Assembly: GCA_963700885.1 (NCBI GenBank)
Contig: CAVOZJ010000022.1
Location: 180,738 to 244,737 of the forward strand
Origin: Anderseniella sp963700885
Lineage (GTDB): Bacteria; Pseudomonadota; Alphaproteobacteria; Rhizobiales; Aestuariivirgaceae
Direction: 5' to 3'
Length of the DNA: 64,000 nucleotides
The notes beneath the pieces were generated by a model that did no database searches, was not told the origin of the DNA, and saw only the letters and a list, made by a program, of their open reading frames with translations. Position 1 is the stretch's first letter, and every line of letters starts with the position of its first letter. The translations under genes and the position numbers were made by a program. Shown piece by piece: positions 9,405 through 18,939 of this stretch.

Positions 9405-9809
9405 CTACCCGCCAAGCCTGGTTCGACCGAGCAGTTTCAGTACAATGTTCCTGCCTGACCGCAGAACCGGGTAAACAGCCTGACTTCGCCTCTTGCTGGA
9501 AAAGATCCAGGCGAAAAAACGGTTCAGGACGCCGGAGCGGGTAGCCATCAGCGACAGTAGTGTCATCGCCTCATCTCCGGCATACATTCTGGAATTGTAG
9601 GCAACGAGCATCCCCTTGTCCGGGTCCAGGCCCTGTCGCTTTGCTTCGGTCACCAGTTCCGGCCGTTGCCGGGCGTCAATGAGATGAACTGGTCCAACAG
9701 TTTCCTTCAGCCGCACCAGAGACACATAGCTGCTGCAAAACGGACACTCGCCATCGTATACAATGCTGATGCCTTCGCCATCCAGCAATGCTTGCATAGA
9801 ATTTACCAC
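9405..9809 (-). CDS. DCC1-like thiol-disulfide oxidoreductase (DUF393)
   Basis: This 134-residue protein carries the DUF393/DCC motif YDGECPFCSSY, with the CxxC pair at Cys22 and Cys25, in a thioredoxin-related fold. It also has the family's later segments on bound Arg/Gln (IDARQRPEL). It overlaps the preceding membrane-protein gene by 7 bp, so it is probably translationally coupled to it. DCC1 proteins are often encoded beside HTTM (gamma-carboxylase-like) membrane proteins, which matches this context. The substrate is unknown. Confidence 0.85.
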   Translation of the reverse strand: MVNSMQALLDGEGISIVYDGECPFCSSYVSLVRLKETVGPVHLIDARQRPELVTEAKRQGLDPDKGMLVAYNSRMYAGDEAMTLLSLMATRSGVLNRFFAWIFSSKRRSQAVYPVLRSGRNIVLKLLGRTRLGG

Positions 9810-10696
9810 TGTAGCACCCAGTCACGCCACGGCAGTTGATAGGCGAATATGGCTACGAAGCAGAACAGGTACGTGATGCCAATACGGGGTGACCTGCCCC
9901 AGCTGAGCGCAATGCCATACGTGGTCAACAGCCAGCCAAAACCGAAAACCGGCGCCGGCAAATAGGTTGTCAGGATAAAGAAGATCAGTACATAATGCCC
10001 CAATCGGTCGGTGAGGCGTCGCGCTGGTATGAACAGAAACCCGATAAGATACTGAACAATCAAGTCATACCACGTGACTGCCAGCGCGAGCAATCGCGAA
10101 TGGCCGGTTGCAGGAAGTAGCACAGCGTCGCCGTCGAACTGTCCCAGTGGATTTTTCAGAAGTTCTGCAAGCTCCAGCGACTTCTCCGCGATTCCCTTAT
10201 CCAGACCCAGAAGGTGGCCAAACGCCTTGAATCGTTGATCCAGCAACAATCGCGTTTCGAACATTTCTCCAGACATGTAGGTGGGAGAAAAACTCTTCTG
10301 GATAGCGGCAAAGCAGAACACGAAAATCAGAAAAAACCGTGCATGCCAACTCAGGACTCTCTCACCGAACTCGCTGTTGCGGAGGTTTACGGCAATGGCC
10401 ACCACATAGATCCAGTAAACCGTAAGGTATTTGTGATTGTCCGCGCTCACCCAGTTATCAATCAGGACAACGGTGTTAACTATGGCAAGCGGGAACCAAA
10501 GGACCGGGCTTCTCAGTAAACCTGGCCGGACAATGACGCACAGCAGAGATATCTGGATCCCGATTGTGGCCAGGGCATCTGGAAAGCCCCAGAACACCAG
10601 CAGCACAAGCGTTGCACCCGGTACCAGGTCGAGCGTTTTTACCTGTCTCAGGTAGTCGAAGCCCCTGCCCAGACTGCTGTTGGCGGCCGTATCCAT
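9803..10696 (-). CDS. Polytopic membrane protein, HTTM-like
   Basis: This 297-residue protein has roughly seven to eight hydrophobic segments. The region around residues 85-160 (NHKYLTVYWIYVV ... FFLIFVFCFAAIQK) recalls HTTM/vitamin-K-dependent carboxylase-like membrane domains. That resemblance and its coupling to a DCC1 gene suggest the family, but I see no diagnostic residues. Its start overlaps the end of the upstream gene by 49 bp. Middle gene of a three-gene operon. Confidence 0.6.
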   Translation of the reverse strand: MDTAANSSLGRGFDYLRQVKTLDLVPGATLVLLVFWGFPDALATIGIQISLLCVIVRPGLLRSPVLWFPLAIVNTVVLIDNWVSADNHKYLTVYWIYVVAIAVNLRNSEFGERVLSWHARFFLIFVFCFAAIQKSFSPTYMSGEMFETRLLLDQRFKAFGHLLGLDKGIAEKSLELAELLKNPLGQFDGDAVLLPATGHSRLLALAVTWYDLIVQYLIGFLFIPARRLTDRLGHYVLIFFILTTYLPAPVFGFGWLLTTYGIALSWGRSPRIGITYLFCFVAIFAYQLPWRDWVLQW

Positions 10697-11259
10697 GCTA
10701 TAGTTTCGGCGTCATTGTGCCGGTCTGACCTGGACCATACCGGCGAGTTTTGGTGATCGAAGTTTTCAGGAGTTCTTGTGGCAGGATCATAAGACAATTC
10801 CGAAAATTCGATCACCGCCTGCCAGTCCTGTTCCGACTCTGTGCCAAGATCACTTTCGGCTGTGGCGACGATGTAAAACTGCTCCGAGACACCCTGCCTT
10901 TCGCCGGTCTGGTCAAACTTCGATATTTGTGCGGGCTCACGGGTGGCCCGAAACCGGGTACGGCGTAACAGTTGGCCGACCCTGTCGAAATTTTCATCGC
11001 TCGGGTAATATCGTGCATAGGTCACCAGTTGATGCAACTCGGGCGAGAGATCCGTTATAAGAATACGCGGCCGGCTTGGCATCTCTACGAAGATTCGAAC
11101 ATATCGCTGGGCGAGATCGGCGCTGGCAAACATGCCCATTCCACCGCCTTTCCATGTCGACAGGTTGTAGAACTTGCTCAGGTACAGTTGCCGGCTGGCA
11201 ATGAAGATTGCCACAATCGGTATCAGAGCAAATGGTAACCAAAATTTCAGCCTGGCCAT
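10648..11259 (-). CDS. Hypothetical protein with N-terminal membrane anchor
   Basis: This 203-residue protein starts with a transmembrane anchor (WLPFALIPIVAIFIASRQLY), followed by a soluble domain of unknown fold. GGAAGG ~10 bp upstream supports the start. It is the first gene of the operon with the HTTM-like and DCC1 genes, with a 49-bp overlap into the second. Such a soluble partner is common in HTTM/DCC1 loci, which suggests a joint membrane or periplasmic process; its nature is not visible. Confidence 0.6.
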   Translation of the reverse strand: MARLKFWLPFALIPIVAIFIASRQLYLSKFYNLSTWKGGGMGMFASADLAQRYVRIFVEMPSRPRILITDLSPELHQLVTYARYYPSDENFDRVGQLLRRTRFRATREPAQISKFDQTGERQGVSEQFYIVATAESDLGTESEQDWQAVIEFSELSYDPATRTPENFDHQNSPVWSRSDRHNDAETIAWIRPPTAVWAGASTT

Positions 11260-11376
11260 ATGATGATCACCTTCCCGACATGGAACAGCAACGGAACCTG
11301 AAGTTAGTGTTACCCAACTGGCACTCGGGAGTAAAGAAGCCTCATTGTCCTGCGCCGCTACAGATCAGGAAGTCAG

Positions 11377-13143
11377 ATGCATCAACCCCCTTCTATTCAG
11401 TCCGAAAATGAAATAGGTCAGGGCTGCATGACATATCCACCGCCCAGGGCCCTGCGCCGGCTTCCGCCCTCTCGCAACAAACAGGTGCGAAGCGGCGTTG
11501 CCGCCATCAGACTGCTGTTGCGAAAGAAGTTGCTGCAGGAAGCCGCCATTCAACTGCAACAATTGCAGCAACTGGAACCGGCCAGTGTTGAAATCGCCCT
11601 GCTTCAGGCCGAGTTGCTGACGCTTGCCGGTGACCATGATCGTTCCTGCCAACTGCTGAAACAGGTTCTCTCCCGGCACCCCGGACTGGTGCCGGGACTT
11701 GTGCTGTCAGCACGGGCCCACACTTCCGCTCAGCGCCATCTTGATGCCCTGGATGCAATACAACTGGCTCACGACCTGGTACCTGATGACCACAACATTG
11801 CGAAGCAATTGGCCGATACCCTAAACTTATTGCGCCGACCGGCAGATGCAGCCGCCATACTTGCCCCGATCACACGCAAATCAAAGACTCCTGCCGGACT
11901 GGCTCACCTTGCCGATCTCCATGACAGGGCCGGCAATCTTGAACAGTGCCTGGCTTCATTTGACAGTATCACAAAGCCTTTACCCGACCTGTATGTTCTC
12001 AAGGCCGGTGCCTTGTTGGTGAGAGGCCGAAAGGCGCAAGCGCGTGCACTGATCGATGAAGCAGTGCTGGCAACTCCGTCCAACGCTTCGTTGCGCCTGT
12101 TTATCGCCAAGAATTTCGGCAGTGACTTCGACCCGACCGAACAGGCCGAACAGATTGGCGCCATCCTGGCTGCTTCAGATGCCGGCGGCCTGTCATCGGA
12201 AGATCGCGCGCGGCTCAATTTCGCACTCGGTCTGGCGCACGAACGAAACGGCAACTTCGAAGCTGCTTTCCAGGCGATTGAAGCAGCAAACCAGCAAGTC
12301 GCATCTCCTGGTTTCGCAAACGATGATCAACTGGAAAAAATGGCGTCGGGAATAGCCGGCTACTTTACCAAGGCTCGTCTCGCTCAACTTGCACCTGCTG
12401 GCCATTCTTCGCGCCAGCCGGTGTTTGTGACCGGTCTGCCGCGCTCAGGAACCACATTGGTCGAACAGATTGTCGCCAGTCATCCCGATGCTGCCTCCGC
12501 CGGTGAGTTGGAGCTGATTCCTTCGTTGAGGCAATCACTGGTGTCGTTACTGTCACGCGATATCATGCGCTGCTCGGAAGCCTGGCTTGCCGCCATACCC
12601 GGGATCAAGGCCGGCAAGGCACGGATCGTCGACAAGTCAATTTCCACCGCGCTTCATACGGGCATTGCCATGCTGATGTTTCCCAATGCCCGGTTTATAT
12701 TCATGTGTCGGCATCCAATGGACGTTTTCTGGTCATCCTATCGAGAAATGTTTGGAACCAACGCACTCACATTCACATACTCTCCACAGGCCCTTGTACG
12801 CCGCATCAGGTTTTCACAACACATCATGTCCACATGGCAGAACCGTTTTCCTGATCGCATCCTTGCGGTACGATATGAGGACATTGTTTCCGATCCGGAA
12901 CCACAATCTCGCAAGATCATCGCTCATACCGGACTGGAGTGGAGCAATAAATGTTTGGACTTCCATACGTCCGATACACCGGTTCGCTCAGCCTCGATGG
13001 CTCAGGTACGCGAACCGGTGTACACGACATCAGTCGGCAGGTGGCAGTCGTATCGCTCACAACTTGCGCCTGTTGCCGCTGCACTGGGTGACCTGATTGC
13101 AGACTATGAGAAGACCTCCGCCAATGCTTCCTACATCACCTGA
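11377..13143 (+). CDS. TPR-repeat sulfotransferase family protein
   Basis: The N-terminal ~330 residues form TPR-like helical repeats (for example QEAAIQLQQLQQLEPASVE), and the C-terminal part is a sulfotransferase domain. The 5'-phosphosulfate loop is VFVTGLPRSGTTLVEQ (near 349-362), and the 3'-phosphate site appears as RHPMDVFWSSY. It should transfer sulfate from PAPS to an unknown acceptor, possibly a glycan or protein. It is followed by a second TPR-sulfotransferase with a short overlap. An internal ATG at 11428 (MTYPPPRA) is a plausible alternative start. Confidence 0.85.
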   Translation: MHQPPSIQSENEIGQGCMTYPPPRALRRLPPSRNKQVRSGVAAIRLLLRKKLLQEAAIQLQQLQQLEPASVEIALLQAELLTLAGDHDRSCQLLKQVLSRHPGLVPGLVLSARAHTSAQRHLDALDAIQLAHDLVPDDHNIAKQLADTLNLLRRPADAAAILAPITRKSKTPAGLAHLADLHDRAGNLEQCLASFDSITKPLPDLYVLKAGALLVRGRKAQARALIDEAVLATPSNASLRLFIAKNFGSDFDPTEQAEQIGAILAASDAGGLSSEDRARLNFALGLAHERNGNFEAAFQAIEAANQQVASPGFANDDQLEKMASGIAGYFTKARLAQLAPAGHSSRQPVFVTGLPRSGTTLVEQIVASHPDAASAGELELIPSLRQSLVSLLSRDIMRCSEAWLAAIPGIKAGKARIVDKSISTALHTGIAMLMFPNARFIFMCRHPMDVFWSSYREMFGTNALTFTYSPQALVRRIRFSQHIMSTWQNRFPDRILAVRYEDIVSDPEPQSRKIIAHTGLEWSNKCLDFHTSDTPVRSASMAQVREPVYTTSVGRWQSYRSQLAPVAAALGDLIADYEKTSANASYIT

Positions 13144-15037
13144 AAAGCTCTGGACCGAAGCGCGCGCGCTGCAGGCAAAGGGCAAACTGCAACGGGCTCG
13201 AAAGCTGTTTGCGCAGGCCCGTAAATATGCCCCCCAAGCGCCGGGTCTGGCGCTCGAACTTGGAGTTCTTGAAGCGCAGATGGGGTTGATGAAACATGCC
13301 CTGGCTACATTGCAGGAAGCCATAAAACTGGCTCCGAAGTCATCCAACGCACATTACAATCTCGGCGAAGTTTGCCGCGCAGGCGGCCTGCATGAACGCG
13401 CAGCCGGATCCTTTCGTGAGGCTTTACGGCTGGAGCCCGGCTACGCCGAAGCCAGTTTCGGGCTTGGAGATGTGTTGTTGACGCTGGACAGGGCTGCAGA
13501 AGCGCTGCCGCACCTCGAACAGGCCGCTCGAAAACTGCCCGCAGACGCCGAAGTGCAGACTGTACTTGCCCAGGCCCTGCTGAAGCTGGAGCAACCCCAT
13601 CGGGCGCTTCCACTGCTGTCAGCAATCGTTCAGGCACACGGCGATTATCTTGCCGGTCACCTGGAGTTTCTGCGTGCACTGAACACTCATGCAAGACCAA
13701 GCCAGGTGGCGCGCCAGATCAGGTTGATGGAGGAAACCTTTGATATGAACGAGGTACTGGCGTCGTTCAACCAGGACAACCCGGCCGGCATGTCGGCGCT
13801 TGAGATACTGGCAGACAGTTATCAGGCAGGGGCCATGCACGATCGCGCCTTGCAGGTCGGAAAGATGCTCCACGGCCGTAAATCTTCTCGACCTTCCGGG
13901 GCGATGTTGCTGGGTACGCTGGCTACCCAGGACGGCGATTTTGACGCTGCCGAAAGCTGGTTCAGGCAAGTCATCGAGTTGCAGCCATCCTCAAGTGACG
14001 CCATGTATCGCCTGTCGGTCATAAATCGTCTTTCCCTTGAGAGTGAACCGGCGCTTCAGGAGATACTTCACGATTCCGCAAATGCCACGTCGTCACATCG
14101 ACTGTATGCCGGTCTTGCACTTTACCGCCTCCTGTCAGCAAACGGCCGCCCGGGAGATGCCTTTAAGGCGCTGGCAACCGCCAAAGCCATCCGTGCCGGC
14201 GAATATCCATACAACACGGAAACGGCTGAGCGCAGCAATGCAAATAACAAACAGGTATTCACACCTGCATTCTTTGAAAAGCGCGGTCTTGAAGGCCATC
14301 AGGGCGAAGGCTGCATCTTTGTGGTCGGCATGATGCGCTCCGGAACTACCCTGACTGAACAGGTTCTGGCGGCTCACTCCAGGGTGCATGCCGGAGGCGA
14401 ACGTGACGACATGATGTCGATTGTCGAAAGTCTTCGCCACGATCTCACAAAGGTGCCGGATCTCCCGCCGGACTGGGCCGCCGCTGTCGGTAAAAAATTG
14501 CACGAGGAAATGTTCAAGAATGCCGGCGACGCAACCCATGCAACTGACAAGCTGCCCGGAAACATTGATTATGCCGGCCTGATAAGGTTTCTGCTGCCCA
14601 GGGCAAGGTTTGTCTATTGTCACCGCACGCCTGAAGACTGTGCAATGTCGACATTTGAACAGAATTTTTCAACCGCCGTGCGATATTCGCTTGATCTGAA
14701 GGCAATTGCACACAGGTATGCGCTGCATGAGGACATTGCGCGTTACTGGATGGATACATGTCAGCTCGACATGTTTGATCTGGATTATGACGCCATGGTG
14801 AATGATCCGGAACCTCATATCCGCAAATTGCTGGACTTCTCAGGTCTGGAATTTGAAGAAGATTGCCTTTATCCCAACGAAGTGAAGCGGGAAATCAGAA
14901 CCGCAAGTGTGTTTCAGGTACGCCAGCCAATTTCGCCGAGGTCGGTGGGCCGGTGGAAGACATATGAAAATGAACTCCAGCCATTTAGCAGTGAACTGGC
15001 CGTGTTGCGAAGCAGGTTGGGACTGAGAACCCCATGA
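13124..15037 (+). CDS. TPR-repeat sulfotransferase family protein (second copy)
   Basis: This protein shares the layout of its neighbour: TPR repeats over the first ~370 residues (ALATLQEAIKLAPKSSNAHY and following), then a sulfotransferase domain with the PAPS loop FVVGMMRSGTTLTEQVLAAH near residue 400 and the later CHRTPEDCAMSTFEQNF. The two proteins differ clearly in sequence, so they are paralogs rather than a recent duplication. I chose the ATG at 13124, with GAGAAG ~9 bp upstream; starts at 13106 (ATG) and 13097 (TTG) are also open. It overlaps the upstream gene by 20 bp and the isomerase gene by 4 bp (ATGA), so the three are probably translated together. Confidence 0.83.
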   Translation: MLPTSPEKLWTEARALQAKGKLQRARKLFAQARKYAPQAPGLALELGVLEAQMGLMKHALATLQEAIKLAPKSSNAHYNLGEVCRAGGLHERAAGSFREALRLEPGYAEASFGLGDVLLTLDRAAEALPHLEQAARKLPADAEVQTVLAQALLKLEQPHRALPLLSAIVQAHGDYLAGHLEFLRALNTHARPSQVARQIRLMEETFDMNEVLASFNQDNPAGMSALEILADSYQAGAMHDRALQVGKMLHGRKSSRPSGAMLLGTLATQDGDFDAAESWFRQVIELQPSSSDAMYRLSVINRLSLESEPALQEILHDSANATSSHRLYAGLALYRLLSANGRPGDAFKALATAKAIRAGEYPYNTETAERSNANNKQVFTPAFFEKRGLEGHQGEGCIFVVGMMRSGTTLTEQVLAAHSRVHAGGERDDMMSIVESLRHDLTKVPDLPPDWAAAVGKKLHEEMFKNAGDATHATDKLPGNIDYAGLIRFLLPRARFVYCHRTPEDCAMSTFEQNFSTAVRYSLDLKAIAHRYALHEDIARYWMDTCQLDMFDLDYDAMVNDPEPHIRKLLDFSGLEFEEDCLYPNEVKREIRTASVFQVRQPISPRSVGRWKTYENELQPFSSELAVLRSRLGLRTP

Positions 15038-15816
15038 ATTTTGCTGCCAATCTGTCAATGATGTTCACGGAAGTGGGATTTCCGGAACGCTTCAAGGCGG
15101 CTGCAGATGCTGGCTTTTCCGCCGTGGAATATCTGTTTCCCTATGACTGGACGCCGGATTTTCTGGCCAGGAAGCTCGAATACAGCAAACTGCAGCAGGT
15201 ATTGTTCAATCTTCCTCCAGGCAACTGGGAGGCCGGTGAAAGAGGCCTGGCCTGCCTGCCCGGTCGTGATCACGAATTCAGCGAAGGTGTGGCAAAAGCC
15301 ATTGCCTTCGCCACGCGCCTGAATGTTTCAAGGCTGCACTGCATGGCAGGATTGCGGGACCAAGCCATCGACCCTGAAATCCAGCGAGAGGTCTATGTGG
15401 GCAATTTGCGCCGTGCGGCACAACAATGTGCCGACAACAGCATACAACTGCTGATTGAACCAATTAATCCCCTCAATATTCCGGGTTATTTTCTCAATGA
15501 TTTCGGATTGTCCCTCGAAGTTTTGTCGGAAGTGAATTCAACCTCCCCGGACCTACTGAAGCTCCAGTTCGACATCTATCACTGCCAGAAGATTCATGGC
15601 GATGTGCCGGCATGGCTGGAGAAATGCCGCAATCACACGGCCCATTTACAGATTGCAGGTGTGCCCGATCGCCATGAACCTGATCTTGGTGATCTGCCGC
15701 TGGCAAGAATCATGGAGGTATGCGCGGAAATTCATCCCGATCTTTGGATTGGATGTGAGTATCGCCCGAAGGAGCGGACCGAAGCCGGATTGCGATGGAT
15801 GAAACCCTATATGTGA
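15034..15816 (+). CDS. hyi: Hydroxypyruvate isomerase / 2-oxo-tetronate isomerase family
   Basis: A TIM-barrel sugar-isomerase-like protein of 260 residues. It has the family features NLSMMFTE near the start, metal-binding Glu in LLIEPIN, Asp in LQFDIYHCQ, HLQIAGVPDRHEPD and the late Glu in GCEYRP. The family interconverts hydroxypyruvate and tartronate semialdehyde, or isomerises 2-oxo-tetronates; the exact substrate cannot be told. It starts within the stop of the sulfotransferase gene (ATGA), an unexpected partner. Its end overlaps the converging glycosyltransferase gene by 10 bp. Confidence 0.88.
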   Translation: MNFAANLSMMFTEVGFPERFKAAADAGFSAVEYLFPYDWTPDFLARKLEYSKLQQVLFNLPPGNWEAGERGLACLPGRDHEFSEGVAKAIAFATRLNVSRLHCMAGLRDQAIDPEIQREVYVGNLRRAAQQCADNSIQLLIEPINPLNIPGYFLNDFGLSLEVLSEVNSTSPDLLKLQFDIYHCQKIHGDVPAWLEKCRNHTAHLQIAGVPDRHEPDLGDLPLARIMEVCAEIHPDLWIGCEYRPKERTEAGLRWMKPYM

Positions 15817-16970
15817 GGCTTCCCGTTGCTGTATCCATCAATCGCATCTTTGTAATCTGCCAGCAATCTGGCAAATATGGTGTCCCATTGGTGCTCTGAA
15901 CTGGCAATTTCGCGAGCACGTGCACCAAATTTCTCGCGCATAGCCTTGTCCTGCAGCAACTGTACCAGCCGATCAGCCATCTGACCCTCATTTTCCACCG
16001 GCACCAGGTAACCGGTTTCACCCTCCCGCACCAGGGAACGCGAACCGGTTGCATCTGCAGTTACTGATGGCAGACCGCTTGCCATTGCCTCAAGAGTGAC
16101 ATTGCCAAACGTCTCGCTGGTGGAAGGAAAGAAAAACACGTCTGATGACGCATATCCGGTCGCCAGTTCATCGCCATGGAGAAATCCGGCGAACACGGTT
16201 TCAGGTAACGCCTTTCGCATCCAGCCGGTTTCCGGGCCGTCGCCCAGCAAAATGGTGCGATGTGCGATTCCGCGGGAGGCCAGGTCGGAAAACACCCGGG
16301 CCATAAGCGACATGTTCTTTTCCGCAACCAGACGCCCGGCATATGCGATTACCGGTTCGTCATCTGCAATACCGTGTGCCCGCCGCCATTCCAGAGAACG
16401 TTTGGCAGGGTTGAACCGCTCATGATCAATTCCCCGTGTCCACAGGCGTACATTTCCGGCAATCCCCTGCCCTGCCAGTTCATCGATCATTGAGGCCGAC
16501 GGCACGTAGAGATGCTCGCAGCGTGCATAAAACGCACGCTGCTTTTTGCGGAACCACGATTCAAGAAATCCAAGCCTGTAATATTGCAGATAGCTGTCAA
16601 ATCGCGTGTGGAATGACGACACCACGGGTACGCGCATTTCTTCTGCCAGGTGCAAGGCGCTGTGGCCTGTAATATCCGGAACCGCAATATGAAACAGGTC
16701 CGGTTTGAAATCGGAAATCTCCTGCCTGAGTTTCCCGGTCAATCTGAAACCTATTCGATACTCCTTGCGGGTCGGGATAGCCAATGATGGCACCGGCAAC
16801 AGTTTACCATGATGCTCCATGGCGGGCTTTTCAGCCACCGGCGCTATGATCAACACCTGCACCCCGTTACGCTCCAGCCATTCCACAAGCCGGTTGAGCG
16901 TCAATGAAACGCCATCCTTGATGTAGTTGTAGTTGCCGGTGGTCAGAACGACCCGCAGTGGTTCTGTCAA
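15807..16970 (-). CDS. Glycosyltransferase family 4 (MgtA/SqdX-like)
   Basis: This 387-residue GT-B fold enzyme has an N-terminal acceptor domain (TTGNYNYIKDGVSLTLNRLV) and a C-terminal nucleotide-sugar domain with AYAGRLVAEKNM, LLGDGPE and the EX7E-type motif FPSTSETFGNVTLEAMASG. It resembles GT4 alpha-mannosyl- or glucosyltransferases acting on glycolipids; donor and acceptor are not determined by sequence alone. It is a single gene, convergent with hyi and divergent from cobD. Confidence 0.88.
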   Translation of the reverse strand: MTEPLRVVLTTGNYNYIKDGVSLTLNRLVEWLERNGVQVLIIAPVAEKPAMEHHGKLLPVPSLAIPTRKEYRIGFRLTGKLRQEISDFKPDLFHIAVPDITGHSALHLAEEMRVPVVSSFHTRFDSYLQYYRLGFLESWFRKKQRAFYARCEHLYVPSASMIDELAGQGIAGNVRLWTRGIDHERFNPAKRSLEWRRAHGIADDEPVIAYAGRLVAEKNMSLMARVFSDLASRGIAHRTILLGDGPETGWMRKALPETVFAGFLHGDELATGYASSDVFFFPSTSETFGNVTLEAMASGLPSVTADATGSRSLVREGETGYLVPVENEGQMADRLVQLLQDKAMREKFGARAREIASSEHQWDTIFARLLADYKDAIDGYSNGKPHI

Positions 16971-17118
16971 GACGAAAGTCGACCCTTGGAAATTTGTCAG
17001 TGGGGTGAGATGAAACCTATCTTCATCAAACTGTCAACGCGTGGCTGGCACTTGATCTTCCCGGTTGGTAAAAGGGTTTGCAATCCTGCATCCTGTCATC
17101 ACCCGGGAAGACGGTTCA

Positions 17119-18078
17119 TTGCTGGTAATCCCCATAACCCTGACTGTTGCCTTCGTGGCCCTGGCGATTGAACGGTTCCTTGGTTTCCCGGGCCCGCTGC
17201 GGCGGATTATCGGTCATCCTGTAAACTGGTTATTCAGGCTGAATGGCGTTTTCACGGCTCTTGTACCGGATGACGACGCTGATTTGTTCCGCCGCAAACT
17301 TATGGGGACCGCATTCTGCATGTTGAGCGTTGCAGTCACGGTGGCGCTGGCAGTCATTGCCACTTCGGCGCTCCGCAGCGTTCCATACGCATGGTTTTGG
17401 GAGGGTGTGCTGGCGACACCGTTTCTGGCGCAATATGCATTGAGTATTCGCGCAAGGGCTGTCGCAGGCGAACTGGATGCAGATAACCTGTCAGGCGCAC
17501 AGCACGCGCTGACGTATCTGGTGAACCACGATTTATCGCAACTGGACGAAAGCGATGTAACGCGGGGATGTCTGGAAGCCGTCGCTGAAAACACGGCAAC
17601 TGCAGTAGTCACCCCCGCCTGCTGGCTTGCCTTGTTCGGCCTGCCTGGGATTGTCGCCATCTCGGCGCTATCGGCTGCGCATCGCCGGCTTTGTCATGAT
17701 CGTGACGCCCGCAGGTTTTGTGAGTTGGTAGACACTGCTGCCAACTATCTGCCGGCACGCCTGGCTGGTCTGCTGGTTGCCGGCGCTGCCAGCATGACGT
17801 CACCTTCTGCCGGCGCGCGAGCACTTGAGACCATCTGGCACGATGCCCGAAAGGCTGCAAATCTGACCTTGAGCTGGCCTCAGAGCGCCATTTCAGGCGC
17901 GCTGGATGTTCGGCTTGGCGGGCCACGACAGTATGGCGATATATGGGTTGAGCAAGACTGGGTTGGAGACGGATTGGAGCAACTCACATCGGCAGATTTG
18001 CGCTCCGGCCTCAAGCTGTTGGCGCAGACCCTGACCCTGTTCACCGTGCTGATCGGAATTGTGGCCGCGTTCGCGTGA
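17119..18078 (+). CDS. cobD: Cobalamin biosynthesis protein CobD/CbiB
   Basis: CobD/CbiB is the membrane enzyme that attaches aminopropanol (or its phosphate) to adenosylcobyric acid in vitamin B12 synthesis. The signature is CLEAVAENTATAVVTPACWL, with NLSGAQHALTYLVNHDLSQL before it; hydrophobic segments lie at both ends. I chose TTG at 17119 because GGGAAG lies ~8 bp upstream and the product then begins at the first membrane segment as in relatives; a TTG at 17065 would add 18 residues without a ribosome site. No other B12 gene is nearby. Confidence 0.83.
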   Translation: MLVIPITLTVAFVALAIERFLGFPGPLRRIIGHPVNWLFRLNGVFTALVPDDDADLFRRKLMGTAFCMLSVAVTVALAVIATSALRSVPYAWFWEGVLATPFLAQYALSIRARAVAGELDADNLSGAQHALTYLVNHDLSQLDESDVTRGCLEAVAENTATAVVTPACWLALFGLPGIVAISALSAAHRRLCHDRDARRFCELVDTAANYLPARLAGLLVAGAASMTSPSAGARALETIWHDARKAANLTLSWPQSAISGALDVRLGGPRQYGDIWVEQDWVGDGLEQLTSADLRSGLKLLAQTLTLFTVLIGIVAAFA

Positions 18079-18180
18079 CCATCAAACCTGATCGCACACG
18101 GCATTTGACTTTGCAGTCTTTCGCTTCATAACTGATGCAGATATTTCAGACCCACGGATCAGTTCCTTTAAAATTACACA

Positions 18181-18939
18181 ATGAAACTTCATTTCGTATC
18201 ATCTCAGGCACCGGAAGCCATCAGTGCCGCCCGGAAACTGAAACACCAGTTTGGCCAGGCGCCGCGAGACGATGCAGATGTCATTGTGGCACTGGGCGGC
18301 GACGGCCTGATGCTTGAGACAGTTCACACCGTGCTTGGTTCCGGTCAGGCGATCTTCGGCATGAATCGAGGTTCAGTCGGCTTTCTGATGAATGATTTTG
18401 AAGTCGATACACTGGTTGATCGCATTGCAGCAGCCACGGAAACCATCATTCATCCGTTGAACATGACCGTGACAGACCGCCAGGGTAACACCCATTCAGC
18501 CCTTGCCTTCAACGAGGTCTCCATGTTGCGCCAGCAACACCAGGCAGCGAAGCTGCGCATCTCGATTGATGGAAAACTACGTATTGCTGAGTTGATCTGC
18601 GACGGCATTATCATTGCCACGCCGGCAGGTTCAACAGCCTACAACCTTTCCGCTCATGGCCCCATACTGCCGATCAATTCTCCCCTGCTGGCGCTGACGC
18701 CAATCAGTCCGTTCCGACCGAGGCGATGGCGGGGCGCAATACTGTCGCACGAAGCCGAAGTCGAAATAGAAATGCTTGAGCCGGACAAGAGGCCGGTATC
18801 TGCCGTGGCAGACCAGACGGAATTTCGCGACATAGCAAAAGTTGTTGTGAGCGAAGATGAAAGAAAATCCGCTCGCCTGCTGTTTGATGACGGTCATTCG
18901 CTGGCAGAACGTGTACTGAATGAGCAATTCCAGTTTTGA
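18181..18939 (+). CDS. nadK: NAD kinase
   Basis: NadK phosphorylates NAD to NADP. The 252-residue cytosolic protein shows the GGDG motif (39-42, with Asp41), FGMNRGSVGFLMN, FNEVSM and the conserved TPAGSTAYNLSAHGPI. Length fits the short alphaproteobacterial form. It is a single gene, ~100 bp after cobD. Confidence 0.96.
   Translation: MKLHFVSSQAPEAISAARKLKHQFGQAPRDDADVIVALGGDGLMLETVHTVLGSGQAIFGMNRGSVGFLMNDFEVDTLVDRIAAATETIIHPLNMTVTDRQGNTHSALAFNEVSMLRQQHQAAKLRISIDGKLRIAELICDGIIIATPAGSTAYNLSAHGPILPINSPLLALTPISPFRPRRWRGAILSHEAEVEIEMLEPDKRPVSAVADQTEFRDIAKVVVSEDERKSARLLFDDGHSLAERVLNEQFQF

Noticed and set aside
13097..13124. TTG at 13097 as start of the second sulfotransferase
   Set aside because: No ribosome site; the ATG at 13124 has GAGAAG upstream and a shorter overlap with the preceding gene.
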